From CAWKMN01 sp963850765 (GTDB lineage: Bacteria > Chloroflexota > Anaerolineae > Aggregatilineales > Aggregatilineaceae), in contig CAWKMN010000006.1 of NCBI GenBank assembly GCA_963850765.1, positions 310,001 through 374,000 of the forward strand: a stretch of DNA of 64,000 nt. The letters are read 5' to 3'. The notes under the pieces were generated by a model, which was not told where the DNA came from, ran no database searches, and was given only the letters and a program-made list of their open reading frames with translations. The translations under genes and the position numbers were made by a program. Positions within the stretch are counted from its first letter, which is position 1; each line of letters starts with the position of its first letter. Positions 36,057 through 45,822 of this stretch are shown here, in pieces.

Positions 36057-36713
36057 CTAGGGCAGGCTGGACGGCGCAAACTGATCCGGGAACTGAGCCA
36101 TGATCCCGCTGCTGAGCAGATCCGCCAGCCCGAGAATATGGTCATGCACCTGATCGTAGTCCTGAATATCGGCGGCCGTATTGCCTTCGAGACGATCCAC
36201 CGCTTCTTTCAGCGTGAGATCCAGATGCATCTTCATACCGGCTTTCATATCGGCTTCCGGCCAGTTGTCGGGGTTCGCGCTGCTGAGGAACACCGCGATC
36301 TCGTCGGCGTTCGCATACCATTTCTGGCTGGCGGCATCGACCTGAGCTTGATCCCCGGCCTTCGCGGCATCCAGGATTTCAGCCGCGCCAAGGATATGAT
36401 CCTTCAGGAGCGCGGTCAGTTGATCCGCAGCCTCATCGCCATAAAAAGGTCTGATCGCATCCCCAATGTCCACCTGGTTCTGCAACAGCCGCTCCGCGAC
36501 CAGATCCTTGTCAGGAAGATCGGCGGCGACACTGACAATGTACAGGCGGGTCCAGGTGATGTGATCCTCCCACAGCTTGCGCATGGTGTTGTGGAAATCC
36601 AAAGCCGACATCTGTGTGTCCTGGGCGCGGGTACCCCCGGTCGCCAGGAATGAACCGAGGAAGAGTGCCGCCAGGACGAAAACAGAAACGACATACCACT
36701 GCTTGCGTTGCAT
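36057..36713 (-). CDS. Secreted helical protein of unknown function
   Basis: A 218-residue protein starting MQRKQW behind GGAG. The signal peptide (residues 7-30) ends TRAQD. The rest is predicted by eye to be mostly helical. FHNTMRKLWEDHITWTRLYIVSVAADLPD and YDQVHDHILGLADLLSSGI carry repeated histidines and acidic residues, which might bind metal, as in four-helix bundle proteins. Proteins of this look occur in many soil bacteria without a known role, and I cannot assign one. Confidence 0.65.
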   Translation of the reverse strand: MQRKQWYVVSVFVLAALFLGSFLATGGTRAQDTQMSALDFHNTMRKLWEDHITWTRLYIVSVAADLPDKDLVAERLLQNQVDIGDAIRPFYGDEAADQLTALLKDHILGAAEILDAAKAGDQAQVDAASQKWYANADEIAVFLSSANPDNWPEADMKAGMKMHLDLTLKEAVDRLEGNTAADIQDYDQVHDHILGLADLLSSGIMAQFPDQFAPSSLP

Positions 36714-36976
36714 ACGTTGCTCCTTACTGATTCAACAATCGGCCATATGCGGTTGTTGTGCGTAGGCATTAAGTCAGCCTGACCGTTTGAGTCAGGAATC
36801 TCGACTTCACTTACAACACAGCTTACATTGATTAGTACGGATGATTGGATGACATTGGATTTCTGCCCCACCGACTGAAGAGGCGACCCGGCAGCCCGGT
36901 CCCCTGAACTTTCCGTACCCGCACATAATCAGTAGAATGAGACCAACGGACCCCAGAGACGACAAAGGAGGCGACT

Positions 36977-38251
36977 GTGAGCAGCCCTGATACCCCCAAT
37001 TATCCCGATGTCCTTGGCGCGATCACGGGCGGCCCGCGCCTCAATATTGACGTGGTGCAGGTCGCGCTGGCGATACGTCCGGCCCAGATCCCCGCCGGGC
37101 AAACGGGCGAGCTGATCCTGCTGGCGCAGAACGCCTCCGATCAGGATATAGACGTGCTGATCCAGGTCGAACTGCCGGAGCGCGATCAGGCCAGGCAGAA
37201 GAACGTCTTCACCGCTGCGAAAACCAAGCTGCGGATCGGTTTGCGTCCGGCCGAAGTGGGATTCCTGGCGCTGCCCATTACCGTCGCGCCGATCACCCGC
37301 CCCGCGCCGGGGTACATCGCCGGGCTGAATCTTGACGTCCAGCGCGTGACGAAGAAGACCGCCCCACAGCGCATCCGGGCCGCGGCGGGCGGCGGGCGCT
37401 TCCAGGCGCAGGATGTGCCGGAAACCGAGCAGAATCACCTGCGTGCGCTGCGCGAGCTGTCGTTTTCGGCCGACCCCGGCAAGAAGAAGAAATATCTTCA
37501 GACGTCATTTAATGTGCTCCCCGCCGGTGTAACCGGATTGGGTGCGCCGAGCGCCCGCTGGATCGCGCTGTGGACGATGAGTTATCTTTCCGACGAGTAT
37601 GCGATCGCGCGGCAGGTCGCGGAGCCGGCGCGGGCCAGTGTGGCAGCGTTCAAGCGGCAGAACGTGTTTATGCCGCTGCTCAAGGCAACGCAGCAGTATT
37701 ACGCGGTCTGCGGCTATTCGCTGCTGCCCCCCGAAGCGATCTTTATCACCAAACAGCTTACGCTGCTGCTGGAGGCGGGCGTCGTCGAGGTCACGCCGAA
37801 CACGCCGCGCCCGGTCTGGCCGCGCTGGTATATCAGGCTGTGCCGCCTGCTGGCCCAGGATGCGGCGGCAGCGGGGCAAACCGAGGCGCTGGTCACAAAA
37901 CATCTTTATAACGACCTGATCTACGATGCGATCATGGCGGGCTTCAAAACCGTGACCGGCATCACCCACGAGAATTTTGGCACGGACGAAGAAACCAGCG
38001 ACTATGCCGAAGAAATTGTCGATTCCCTCTCCACCGGGCAGCCGCTCGATTTTGCCCGCGCCTACCTGCCGCTGATCATGGCGGGGGTGGTCGCCAACGC
38101 GCGCGTATCGATGCCCCAGGAGCAGATCCGGGATACCGTCTTTATGCTGTCCAAAGCACTCGAAAAACGCCAGATCGAAAAAGATGGTTCGAACGATTTT
38201 GTCTTCGACCTCACCGAAAAACTCATCGAGCAGGCGCTCGACGTGACGTAA
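36977..38251 (+). CDS. Cytoplasmic protein of unknown function
   Basis: A 424-residue protein that I do not recognise. It starts at GTG 36977 behind AAAGGAGG and has no signal peptide. Residues about 20-125 look like a beta-sandwich (LILLAQNASDQDIDVLIQVELP, EVGFLALPITVAPITRPAPG). From residue 145 on the protein is largely helical (HLRALRELSFSADPGKKKKYLQ, ALWTMSYLSDEYAIARQVAEP). The C terminus FDLTEKLIEQALDVT is also helical. It lies 164 bases before clpC on the same strand, but the gap makes operon membership uncertain. Confidence 0.65.
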   Translation: MSSPDTPNYPDVLGAITGGPRLNIDVVQVALAIRPAQIPAGQTGELILLAQNASDQDIDVLIQVELPERDQARQKNVFTAAKTKLRIGLRPAEVGFLALPITVAPITRPAPGYIAGLNLDVQRVTKKTAPQRIRAAAGGGRFQAQDVPETEQNHLRALRELSFSADPGKKKKYLQTSFNVLPAGVTGLGAPSARWIALWTMSYLSDEYAIARQVAEPARASVAAFKRQNVFMPLLKATQQYYAVCGYSLLPPEAIFITKQLTLLLEAGVVEVTPNTPRPVWPRWYIRLCRLLAQDAAAAGQTEALVTKHLYNDLIYDAIMAGFKTVTGITHENFGTDEETSDYAEEIVDSLSTGQPLDFARAYLPLIMAGVVANARVSMPQEQIRDTVFMLSKALEKRQIEKDGSNDFVFDLTEKLIEQALDVT

Positions 38252-38415
38252 GCGAGGTTATTAACAGCGTATACGAATCACAGGGAACTTCAAACAGGTT
38301 TCTGATAGCTGGCGTTTGGGCTTGGGTGTAAACTTGGATGTACATGGAACAAGAAGGGTAGTCTCTGCGTCGGACCATCCAGAGTGTAGCGTAAGACAAG
38401 AGGGACCAAACCACG

Positions 38416-40902
38416 ATGATGCGTTTTGACCGTTTTACCGAACGCGCGCAGGATGCGGCCGTCCGTGCCTATGAGATCTTGCAGCGTTACGGACACAATC
38501 AGGTAGACACCGAGCATATGCTGCTCGCGCTGTTGGAACAACCCGACGGCGTGATCCCGCAGATGCTCGATAAAATGGGCGTTGACCAGCAGGCGATCAA
38601 ATCGCGGTTGGATGAAGTGCTGCGCGCCAGCCCCAAGGCCGCCATCTATGGGGGCGGGGCCGGACAGGTCTTTATCACGCCGCGCGTGAAGCGCGTGGTG
38701 GACATCGCCAACGAAGAGGCTAACCGTCTCAAAGACGACTACATCAGCACCGAGCACCTGTTCATGGCAATCCTGAGCGAGCGCCGGACGGCGGTAGCGC
38801 GCATCCTGGCTGAAGCCGGGATCACCAAAGAACGCGTGCTGGATGTGATCAAAGAGATTCGCGGCGGCCAGCGCGTTACCGATCCACAGGCCGAGACTCG
38901 CTATCGCACGCTGGAAAAGTACAGCCGCGACCTGACTCGCATGGCGGTCGAAGGTAAGCTCGATCCCGTGATCGGGCGCGACGAGGAGATTCTGCGCGTC
39001 ATCCAGATTCTCAGCCGCCGCACCAAAAATAACCCGGTTCTGATCGGGGAAGCGGGCGTCGGCAAGACGGCGATTGTCGAGGGCCTGGCCCAGAAAATCG
39101 CGGATAACGACGTGCCCGAAATCCTGATGGGCAAGCGGGTCGTCAGTCTGGATCTGGGCGGCATGGTCGCCGGCAGCCGTTTTCGCGGTGATTTTGAGGA
39201 ACGCCTCAAGGCCGCGATCGAAGAGATCCAGCGATCGGAAGGCGAGATCATCCTGTTCATCGACGAGCTGCATCAGGTCGTCGGGGCAGGCGCGGCCGCG
39301 GGCGCGCTGGACGCCAGCAATATGATGAAGCCGGCGCTGGCTCGCGGCGAACTGAACTGTATCGGCGCGACAACGCTGGACGAATACCGCCAGCACATCG
39401 AGCGCGACTCGGCGCTGGATCGCCGGTTTGCACCTGTGTTTGTCGAAGAGCCCAACGTCGAAGCGACGATTGAGATGCTGCGCGGGCTGCGCGATCGCTA
39501 TGAGGCACACCACAAGGTCACGTTCTCCGATGAGGCGCTGATCGCGGCGGCCCGGCTGAGCCACCGTTATGTCACCGAGCGTAAGCTGCCCGACAAGGCC
39601 ATCGACCTGATGGACGAGGCTGCGTCGAAGCTGCGCGTTGCGCTCTATTCGATGCCGGAAGCCCTCAAGAACATGAAGAAGGACCTGGACCGGCTGGGAG
39701 CCGAGGAAGAAGAATCCAGCCTGCAGCGCGATTACGAACGCGCCGCGACGATCAAGGCTTCGCGGCTGAAGCTGGAGCAGGAATACGAAGAGGAGCGCGA
39801 GCGCTGGCAGCACGAGCATACGCTCGATGAAACCGTCGATGTGGACGACATCGCGGGCGTCGTCGCGCAGTGGACCGGCATCCCGGTCAGCCAGATGATG
39901 GAGACCGAAGCCCAAAAACTGCTCCGCATGGAGGACGAACTCCACAAGCGGATCATCGGGCAGCAAGCCGCTGTCGCCGCGATTGCCGACGCCATCCGCC
40001 GGGCGCGCAGCGGCCTGAAAGACCCGCGCCGGCCCATCGGATCGTTCATCTTCCTGGGCAGCAGCGGCGTGGGCAAGACCGAACTGGCGAAGGCGCTGGC
40101 CGAGTTCATGTTCGACGATGAAGACGCGCTGCTGCGGATCGACATGAGCGAGTACCGCGAGCAGCACACCGTCAGCCGGCTGTTCGGCGCGCCCCCCGGC
40201 TACATCGGTTATGAAGAGGGCGGCCAGCTCACCGAAGCGGTGCGCCGCCGTCCATACCGCGTGATCCTGTTCGACGAGATCGAAAAAGCGCACCCGGAAG
40301 TGTGGAACGCGCTGATGCAGATCCTCGAAGATGGGCGTATGACGGATGGGCAGGGCCGCACGGTGGACTTCCGCAACGCCGTGATCATCATGACGAGCAA
40401 CCTGGGCACCGAGTTTGCCCGTTCGGGCGGCGCGCTGGGCTTCGTGCCCGGCGGCGATCCCGAACTGGTGGCGGATCACAAGAAGATCGAAGAGGCGATG
40501 CGGCGGACCTTCCGGCCGGAGTTCCTGAACCGGATTGACGAGATCATCGTGTTCGAGCCGCTGTCCATTGAGCATGTCAAGCAGATCGTGGACCTGCAAA
40601 TGAAGGACATCGCGGGGCGTATGGAGGAGCAGGGTCTCTACGTCGCCCTGACCGAAGACGCCCGCACCAAGCTGGCGCAGACCGGCTATGATCCGCAGTT
40701 CGGGGCGCGACCGCTGCGCCGGGCGTTGCAGCGCTACGTCGAAAGCCCGCTGAGCGTGCAGCTTTTGCGCGGCCAGTACGTGCGCGGTGACATGGTGGAG
40801 ATCTTCGTCAACGAAGACGGCGAGATCGATTTCAGACTGGTCGAACGCGCGCCGGACGCGCTGCGGCAGGTCAAGAAAAACGCCGAAGAGCACGCAGAAT
40901 AA
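38416..40902 (+). CDS. clpC: ATP-dependent Clp protease ATP-binding subunit ClpC
   Basis: An 828-residue AAA+ unfoldase. A double Clp-N domain (FTERAQDAAVRAYEILQRYG, VDTEHMLLALLEQ) is at residues 1-150. The first ATPase domain has Walker A GEAGVGKT near residue 211 and Walker B ILFIDELHQVVGAG. The middle coiled region (EEESSLQRDYERAATIKASR, about 435-460) is the short M/UVR-like linker of ClpC. The second ATPase domain has GSSGVGKTELAKAL near residue 550 and VILFDEIEKAHPEVWN. No HrcA or CtsR operator is evident upstream. Pairs with ClpP elsewhere. Confidence 0.94.
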   Translation: MMRFDRFTERAQDAAVRAYEILQRYGHNQVDTEHMLLALLEQPDGVIPQMLDKMGVDQQAIKSRLDEVLRASPKAAIYGGGAGQVFITPRVKRVVDIANEEANRLKDDYISTEHLFMAILSERRTAVARILAEAGITKERVLDVIKEIRGGQRVTDPQAETRYRTLEKYSRDLTRMAVEGKLDPVIGRDEEILRVIQILSRRTKNNPVLIGEAGVGKTAIVEGLAQKIADNDVPEILMGKRVVSLDLGGMVAGSRFRGDFEERLKAAIEEIQRSEGEIILFIDELHQVVGAGAAAGALDASNMMKPALARGELNCIGATTLDEYRQHIERDSALDRRFAPVFVEEPNVEATIEMLRGLRDRYEAHHKVTFSDEALIAAARLSHRYVTERKLPDKAIDLMDEAASKLRVALYSMPEALKNMKKDLDRLGAEEEESSLQRDYERAATIKASRLKLEQEYEEERERWQHEHTLDETVDVDDIAGVVAQWTGIPVSQMMETEAQKLLRMEDELHKRIIGQQAAVAAIADAIRRARSGLKDPRRPIGSFIFLGSSGVGKTELAKALAEFMFDDEDALLRIDMSEYREQHTVSRLFGAPPGYIGYEEGGQLTEAVRRRPYRVILFDEIEKAHPEVWNALMQILEDGRMTDGQGRTVDFRNAVIIMTSNLGTEFARSGGALGFVPGGDPELVADHKKIEEAMRRTFRPEFLNRIDEIIVFEPLSIEHVKQIVDLQMKDIAGRMEEQGLYVALTEDARTKLAQTGYDPQFGARPLRRALQRYVESPLSVQLLRGQYVRGDMVEIFVNEDGEIDFRLVERAPDALRQVKKNAEEHAE

Positions 40903-41011
40903 GACGCCATTAGCGGTTAGCCGTTAGCGATTAGCCGAAAAATACGGCTGAGCGTTGTAGGGGCGGGTTTGTTAACCCGCCCGCATCTATCCCTCTATCG
41001 AGTTCCCGCCC
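40903..41011. repeat. Intergenic repeats with GGCGGG palindrome copy 4
   Basis: 40909-40938 is a TTAGC-type run (ATTAGCGGTTAGCCGTTAGC) like 17425-17450. 40961-40982 is the palindrome with GGGCGGG and CCCGCCC arms around TTTGTTAA. It lies between clpC and the PhnD-like gene and could act as a terminator-like hairpin. Confidence 0.6.
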
Positions 41012-41816
41012 ATGACCAAAACCACCCTGCACGCCGTAACCTTTCTCGCGCCGAACATGCTGCCGGTCTACCGCTTCACGATGGACTATCTGGGCCGGCG
41101 GCTTGGCTGTGATATCAATCTGACGGTCGGATCGGATTACGACGACGTGATGCGGGCGGATCTGGCGTTCATCTGCGGACTGCCCTATGTGCTGTACACA
41201 ACCCCTCGCCGTGATCCTTCCCCGATCGAAGCGCTGAGCGCGCCCGTGCTGCGCGGCGACCGTTTCCAGAACCGGCCGATCTATTTTTCGGACGTGATCG
41301 TTCGCCACGACAGCCCGTTCACCTCGTTCGCGGATCTGCGCGGCTGCTCCTGGGCTTACAACGAGCCGCTGTCCCAATCGGGCTACGGTATCACCCGCTA
41401 CTGGCTGGTGAAACTGGGCGAGACCAACGGCTATTTCGGCCGGGTGATAGAGGCGGGTTATCCACCAAAAGGCGATCCAAATGGTGTGCAGCGGCGAAAT
41501 CGACGCCTCAGCGATAGACGCCCAGGTGTTGGCCGTCGAACTGCGTGATCATCCCGAACTGGCCGGGCAGCTGCGGGTGATCGACAGCCTGGGACCATCG
41601 AGCATCCAACCCCTGGCCGCGTCGAGCCGATTACCTGCCGAACTCAAGCGGGATATTCAGGCGGTTTTGGCCGAGATGCATCAGGACCCGGCCGGCCGAG
41701 AGTGGCTCGACCGGGGTTTGATCGACCATTTCGAGACGGTGAGCGACGCAGATTACGACGACATCCGCGCCATGCTGGCTGCGTGCGACCAGGCGGGCTT
41801 TTTATCGCTCCGGTGA
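41012..41816 (+). CDS. PhnD-like phosphonate/phosphite-type binding protein, one frame break
   Basis: A periplasmic-binding-type protein of the PhnD family without a recognisable signal peptide. The first frame opens at ATG 41012 (AVTFLAPNMLPVYRFTMDYLGRRLG) and covers YVLYTTPRRDPSP and WAYNEPLSQSGYGITRYWLV. After VIEAGY the frame changes. HQKAIQMVCSGEIDASAIDAQVLAVEL continues in the +1 frame to 41816. Removing one C from CC near 41464 gives a continuous 267-residue protein. No permease or ATPase genes accompany it, and it stands next to a two-component locus. A signalling or sensing role is possible but unproven. Confidence 0.78.
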
Positions 41817-41837
41817 AAAATGCCAGGGCCGTGCCGG

Positions 41838-42224
41838 TCAGCGTGCTTCCCACACGGGGATCCCGTTCAGGATGCGGTGAAGCTGATCGGAAAAGCGATC
41901 AAGATCCAGCGGTTTGGCGACAAAGCTAAAAAACCCCTGCCGGCGCGTATTGTTGATCTCGGCGGTGTGGACGGTGCAGGCCACGATGGGCACTTTGGCG
42001 TCGAGGTGCTTCTTGAGGATTCCCAACACTTCGTAGCCGTCGAGCTTCGGCATTTCCAGGTCGAGGAACACAATATCAACCGCGTCGAGCGTTTGCAGCA
42101 GATCTTCGAGGCGCGTGGGATCGGCGACGGCCGTATAGGAAATGTCCTCCTGATCCAGCAGTCGCTCCATCACATGGAGGCTGTAGGCGTCGTCGTCGAT
42201 AATCAGAGCATGGAGAATGGTCAT
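41838..42224 (-). CDS. Single-domain response regulator (CheY-like)
   Basis: A 128-residue receiver domain with no output domain. Acidic pocket IDDD at residues 9-12, phosphoacceptor aspartate in IVFLDLEMPKLDG, and the conserved lysine in FVAKPLD. The C terminus RILNGIPVWEAR resembles the end of the second receiver at 42373-42777 (RILNGEQVWHIK). It lies downstream of the histidine kinase at 42800-44653 on the same strand, so it is a likely phosphorelay partner. Confidence 0.88.
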   Translation of the reverse strand: MTILHALIIDDDAYSLHVMERLLDQEDISYTAVADPTRLEDLLQTLDAVDIVFLDLEMPKLDGYEVLGILKKHLDAKVPIVACTVHTAEINNTRRQGFFSFVAKPLDLDRFSDQLHRILNGIPVWEAR

Positions 42225-42292
42225 TCGTACTTGTCCTAACTAACAACTAACTGTGAAACCCAAAAACGCCGCTTGAAATACTATTTGAGTAA

Positions 42293-42378
42293 TCAGTTTT
42301 TAGTTTTCAGTGATTTGTTAGAGCAATTCAAGGAAGATTTCGCCCTACCAAAAACCAAGAACTAATCACCAATCACTT
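42293..42378. repeat. Dispersed A/C-rich intergenic repeat, copy 2
   Basis: About 85 bases with TTTTTAGTTTTCAGTGATT and CTACCAAAAACCAAGAACTA, matching 9583-9668 over most of its length. It lies between the two receiver genes. Confidence 0.55.
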
Positions 42379-42777
42379 GATATGCCAGACCTGTTCGCCA
42401 TTTAAGATTCGACGCAGCATGTTAGGAAATGTATCGTAATCCAAAGGCTTTGCGATCACACCGTCAAACCCCGCTTCGCGGAGGATGGTCACTTCTTCGT
42501 TCATAACGCTGGCCGTCAGCGCGATCACTTTGGTGGATTGGTACGTTTCGCTCTGGCGGATCAGCTTGAGCATGGCAAAACCGTCGATGGGTTCCATGTG
42601 AATATCCAAAAAAATGATGTCCGGTTTCATCCCCACGCTTTTCAGCCGGCTGTCGAAATCGGTGCTGTCCTCAAAAATCCACACATTCTGGTATCCCATG
42701 CCTCGCGTCAGACAGACCTTCATCACTTCGCGGCTTAACGGATCATCCTCGAAATAAAGGATCACCTGGTCAGGCAT
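42373..42777 (-). CDS. Single-domain response regulator (CheY-like)
   Basis: A 134-residue receiver domain. Acidic pocket FEDD, phosphoacceptor aspartate in IIFLDIHMEPIDG, the conserved threonine in IALTASV and lysine in VIAKPLDYD. There is no output domain. It begins 22 bases after the histidine kinase stop, so the two are probably cotranscribed. A C-terminal motif is shared with the receiver at 41838-42224, suggesting duplication. Confidence 0.88.
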   Translation of the reverse strand: MPDQVILYFEDDPLSREVMKVCLTRGMGYQNVWIFEDSTDFDSRLKSVGMKPDIIFLDIHMEPIDGFAMLKLIRQSETYQSTKVIALTASVMNEEVTILREAGFDGVIAKPLDYDTFPNMLRRILNGEQVWHIK

Positions 42778-42799
42778 TAAGCTACCCTTCTGCGTATGG

Positions 42800-44653
42800 C
42801 TAGACCGTCGGTACTAGCGATGATTCTATCGGCAAAGTGACATAAAAGGTAGCGCCTTGTCCCAGGATGCTTTCCACCCACAGCTTGCCACCATGAGCCT
42901 CGGCCAGCCGCCGCGAGATCGGCAGCCCGAGTCCCGTTCCTTCGGATTTGCGTACGCCCGACCGCGCTTGCCGGAAGACTTCGAAGATCAGCTCGTGATC
43001 TTTGGGCGCGATGCCGGGGCCGGTATCCTGGACGGCAATCACGATCTCGCCATTCCGGCGGCAGGCCCGGACGGTGATCGCGCCCTGCTCGGTGAATTTG
43101 CACGCGTTCGAGAGCAGATTGAAGATGATCTGCCGGATCCGCTGCTCGTCGCCGGTGAGCACCGGCAGCCCCGGTTCGATCTCGCAGTGGATCGCGACCG
43201 GCTTTTGCATCACCAGTCCCTTCACCGTGTCGATCACCACCTGGATGATCTCGCCCACTTTGAGCCCTTCTTCCACGAAGAGTTCGAGCGAGCCCGCCTC
43301 GATCTTGGAAATATCCAGCACATCGTTGATCAGGTTGAGCAGGTGTTTGCCGCTGGTTTCGACCTTGGTCAGCGTGTCTTGTTGTTCGGCGTTCGTTTCA
43401 CCATACATGCCCAAGGCGACGAACTTGGTCAGGTTGATGATCGCGTTAAGCGGCGTGCGCAGTTCGTGTGATACGCTCGCCAGGAACATCGATTTGACGC
43501 GATCGGCCTGTTCGGCGCGCGCGAGCGCCTCTTCCAGGCTGATCTCGCGCTGCTGGATACTGTTCGCCATCTCATTAAACGCGGTCGCGAGCTGGCCGAC
43601 TTCGTCCTGCGAATTGACGGGCGCGCGCCGGTCGTACTGCCCGCTGGTCATGGCATGGGCAATGTCTTGCAGCTTGTTCAATGGTCGAATGGTCGTGTAA
43701 TGGATCGCGCCGTAAATGATGCCGAGGGCCAGCAAGGTCAGCGCGGTAAAGATCAGGACGGTGTTGTTCAGCGTGCTGTTCTGGAAGGAGTAGATGTCCT
43801 CCAGTTCGACCAGGATCGCCACGACGACCGGCGAAATCTCGGTGCCGGCCAGGATGGGCACGTAAGCCACCGCATGAGGCACGCCTCGGTCGCCGGAGAC
43901 CAGCTTGTCCACAAACACGGCCTGCCCGGTCTGGGCCAGGGTAAGTGGAGATCGATCCACATTGATGCCATTGGCTAATATGTCGCTCGGCAGACGCCGG
44001 TCCGCCGAGGTCAGGATCGTGCGGGCGATGATCTGGTCATTGTAAATCACGCCGAGGTGAACATCGGCACGCCCAAACGTCAGGTTTTGCAGAAACTGGT
44101 TGTTGATCCGGCGACTCATCATGATTGCACCTAGCCGGTTGCCAGTGTCGCTGAGAACGGGAGCCACGGCGGCGATGCTAATCTGAGGCTGTTCGCCGCC
44201 GGGTTCGATCAGCAGCGCGATAGTCTCATGCCCCAAAAGCCCAACGGTCAGCAGTTTGTCTTCTTCGATCAGGTCTCCCTGATCCACCCCCGTATCCACC
44301 AGGCGTTTGCCATCGCCATCCACCACGGTGATGTCGTCCATCTTGAGCGATACGTTGGCGGTATTGGCGATCTCCGCCACATCGTCCGCACTGCGCCGGG
44401 CGACGGCCGAATAGAAATCCCAACTCGTCGCCAGGAAATTGATGTCGATCAGCAGCTTGTCTTCGATCTCGGCGATGCGGCTTTCGAGGATTTTCACTTC
44501 CTCGCTCACTTGCTGGCTGCCGACCTGATCGGTCAGGCTTTTGGTGTTGCGATTCAACAGAAAAACGATATTGACCAGAAAGATGCTCAGGACAAACAAC
44601 ACAAAAAAATTGAGTTTTACACCCAGCCCTGGTCTTTGGAGCAATTTGCTCAT
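42800..44653 (-). CDS. Membrane sensor histidine kinase (Cache-like, HAMP, HisKA, HATPase)
   Basis: A 617-residue hybrid-free sensor kinase. The first membrane helix is at residues 14-32. An extracytoplasmic sensory domain of about 240 residues follows (LKMDDITVVDGDGKRLVDTG and VAPVLSDTGNRLGAIMMSRRI have a double-Cache feel). A second helix near residue 290 leads into HAMP (RPLNKLQDIAHAMTSGQYDRR). HisKA has the phosphoacceptor in SHELRTPLNAI. The ATPase domain has LLSNACKFTEQG, DTGPGIA and GTGLGLPISR. Two receiver genes follow on the same strand. The stimulus is unknown. Confidence 0.9.
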   Translation of the reverse strand: MSKLLQRPGLGVKLNFFVLFVLSIFLVNIVFLLNRNTKSLTDQVGSQQVSEEVKILESRIAEIEDKLLIDINFLATSWDFYSAVARRSADDVAEIANTANVSLKMDDITVVDGDGKRLVDTGVDQGDLIEEDKLLTVGLLGHETIALLIEPGGEQPQISIAAVAPVLSDTGNRLGAIMMSRRINNQFLQNLTFGRADVHLGVIYNDQIIARTILTSADRRLPSDILANGINVDRSPLTLAQTGQAVFVDKLVSGDRGVPHAVAYVPILAGTEISPVVVAILVELEDIYSFQNSTLNNTVLIFTALTLLALGIIYGAIHYTTIRPLNKLQDIAHAMTSGQYDRRAPVNSQDEVGQLATAFNEMANSIQQREISLEEALARAEQADRVKSMFLASVSHELRTPLNAIINLTKFVALGMYGETNAEQQDTLTKVETSGKHLLNLINDVLDISKIEAGSLELFVEEGLKVGEIIQVVIDTVKGLVMQKPVAIHCEIEPGLPVLTGDEQRIRQIIFNLLSNACKFTEQGAITVRACRRNGEIVIAVQDTGPGIAPKDHELIFEVFRQARSGVRKSEGTGLGLPISRRLAEAHGGKLWVESILGQGATFYVTLPIESSLVPTV

Positions 44654-44678
44654 GTTCGTCCCCCGCAGTGAAAAAAGG

Positions 44679-44780
44679 TATTGGTGGTTAGTTGTTGGTT
44701 CTTGGTAGGGCGAAACGGGTTCTTTCAGTAAATCATCGTGCTCTTTTGAGAAAGGGCGGGTTTGTTAACCCGCCCTTTCT
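44679..44780. repeat. A/C-rich repeat fragment and GGCGGG palindrome copy 5
   Basis: 44679-44716 is the reverse of the A/C-rich repeat seen at 42340-42378. 44754-44775 is the GGCGGG palindrome, here extended by AAA/TTT and further pairs on each side. It lies between the kinase start and the end of the sugar permease gene. Confidence 0.6.
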
Positions 44781-44814
44781 CCCATTTGAACCTCTGTGCC
44801 TGATGCGCCGGGCG

Positions 44815-45822
44815 CTACGGCTCCGATCGGGCTGGCTGCCGCGACCGGAACGGCACCCGAAACAGCTTCGGGAAATTATACTGGCTGGTGAGCAGTTTTT
44901 GCATGGCGATGAACGCGAACAACAGGATACCGATGATGATCTTGGTCCACCAGGGAGTCAGCGAGCCATCCAGCGTCAGGTAGGTTCGAATCACGCCGGG
45001 CAGCAGCGTGCCAATGAACGTCCCTATCACGTAGCCGACGCCGCCGGTGAGCAGGGTGCCGCCGATCACCACCGCTGCGATGACATCCATTTCAGCGCCG
45101 ACGGCGATGGTCGAGTCGCCGGATTTTTTGGACAGCGACAGCACAATCCCGGCGAACGTAGCCAGGAAGCTGCTGAGCGCATAGACATTGATGGTCGTGC
45201 GCGCAATCGGCACGCCGAGCAGCAGCGCGCCCGTATCGTTCCCACCCATCGCGTAGACGTTGCGGCCAAAGCGGGTGAAATGGGCCAGGAAGATCCCGAC
45301 GAGCAGCACCATCACAAACGCGCCAGCCGCAAAGGTGAACCGGCCTTTGTCGGGGAAAATATAAACGAGCTTCGCGACTTCGTTATAAAACGGGTCTTTG
45401 ATGCTGATCGAATCGGTCGTGAGGACATAAGCACCACCGCGCGCCAGGAACATGCCCGAAAGCGTCGCGATAAACGGGGGTATCTTGAAATAGTAGATGA
45501 TACACCCTATGGTGGCCCCGAAGAGAGTCCCGATCAGCAGGATGGCGGCAAACACCGGCAGCGGGTGCCACCCTTCACGCTCGATCATGAGGGCACAGAA
45601 CACGCCGGTGAAGCCGATCACCGAGCCCACCGACAGATCGATCCCGCCCGAGATAATCACAAAGGTCATGCCCACGGCGGGAATACCCAGATAGGCATTG
45701 TCTCGCAGCAGGTTGCAGACCACGCGCATCGTGCCAAAACTGGAATACTGAGAATAACAGTAAGCATAGAGCAGCGAGAACACAACAAACGTCATCAATA
45801 GGGGGAAAAATCGCGATTTCAT
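44815..45822 (-). CDS. yjfF: Sugar ABC transporter permease (YjfF/RbsC type)
   Basis: A 335-residue membrane permease of the ribose/galactofuranose group. Around eight hydrophobic segments carry IPAVGMTFVIISGGIDLSVGSVIGFTGV, the family hallmark, and IAAVVIGGTLLTGGVGYVIGT. It overlaps the preceding permease gene by four bases, which indicates translational coupling. By order (SBP, ATPase, permease, permease) it matches YjfF in the ytfQRT-yjfF galactofuranose importer; the sugar here is inferred, not shown. Confidence 0.85.
   Translation of the reverse strand: MKSRFFPLLMTFVVFSLLYAYCYSQYSSFGTMRVVCNLLRDNAYLGIPAVGMTFVIISGGIDLSVGSVIGFTGVFCALMIEREGWHPLPVFAAILLIGTLFGATIGCIIYYFKIPPFIATLSGMFLARGGAYVLTTDSISIKDPFYNEVAKLVYIFPDKGRFTFAAGAFVMVLLVGIFLAHFTRFGRNVYAMGGNDTGALLLGVPIARTTINVYALSSFLATFAGIVLSLSKKSGDSTIAVGAEMDVIAAVVIGGTLLTGGVGYVIGTFIGTLLPGVIRTYLTLDGSLTPWWTKIIIGILLFAFIAMQKLLTSQYNFPKLFRVPFRSRQPARSEP

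Noticed and set aside
38290..40893. An 867-codon open frame on the minus strand opposite clpC
   Set aside because: Long antisense frames arise from GC-rich codon bias. The plus strand encodes an unmistakable ClpC.
41481..41816. An independent 111-residue protein
   Set aside because: It continues the PhnD-like protein in another frame with the expected downstream motif.
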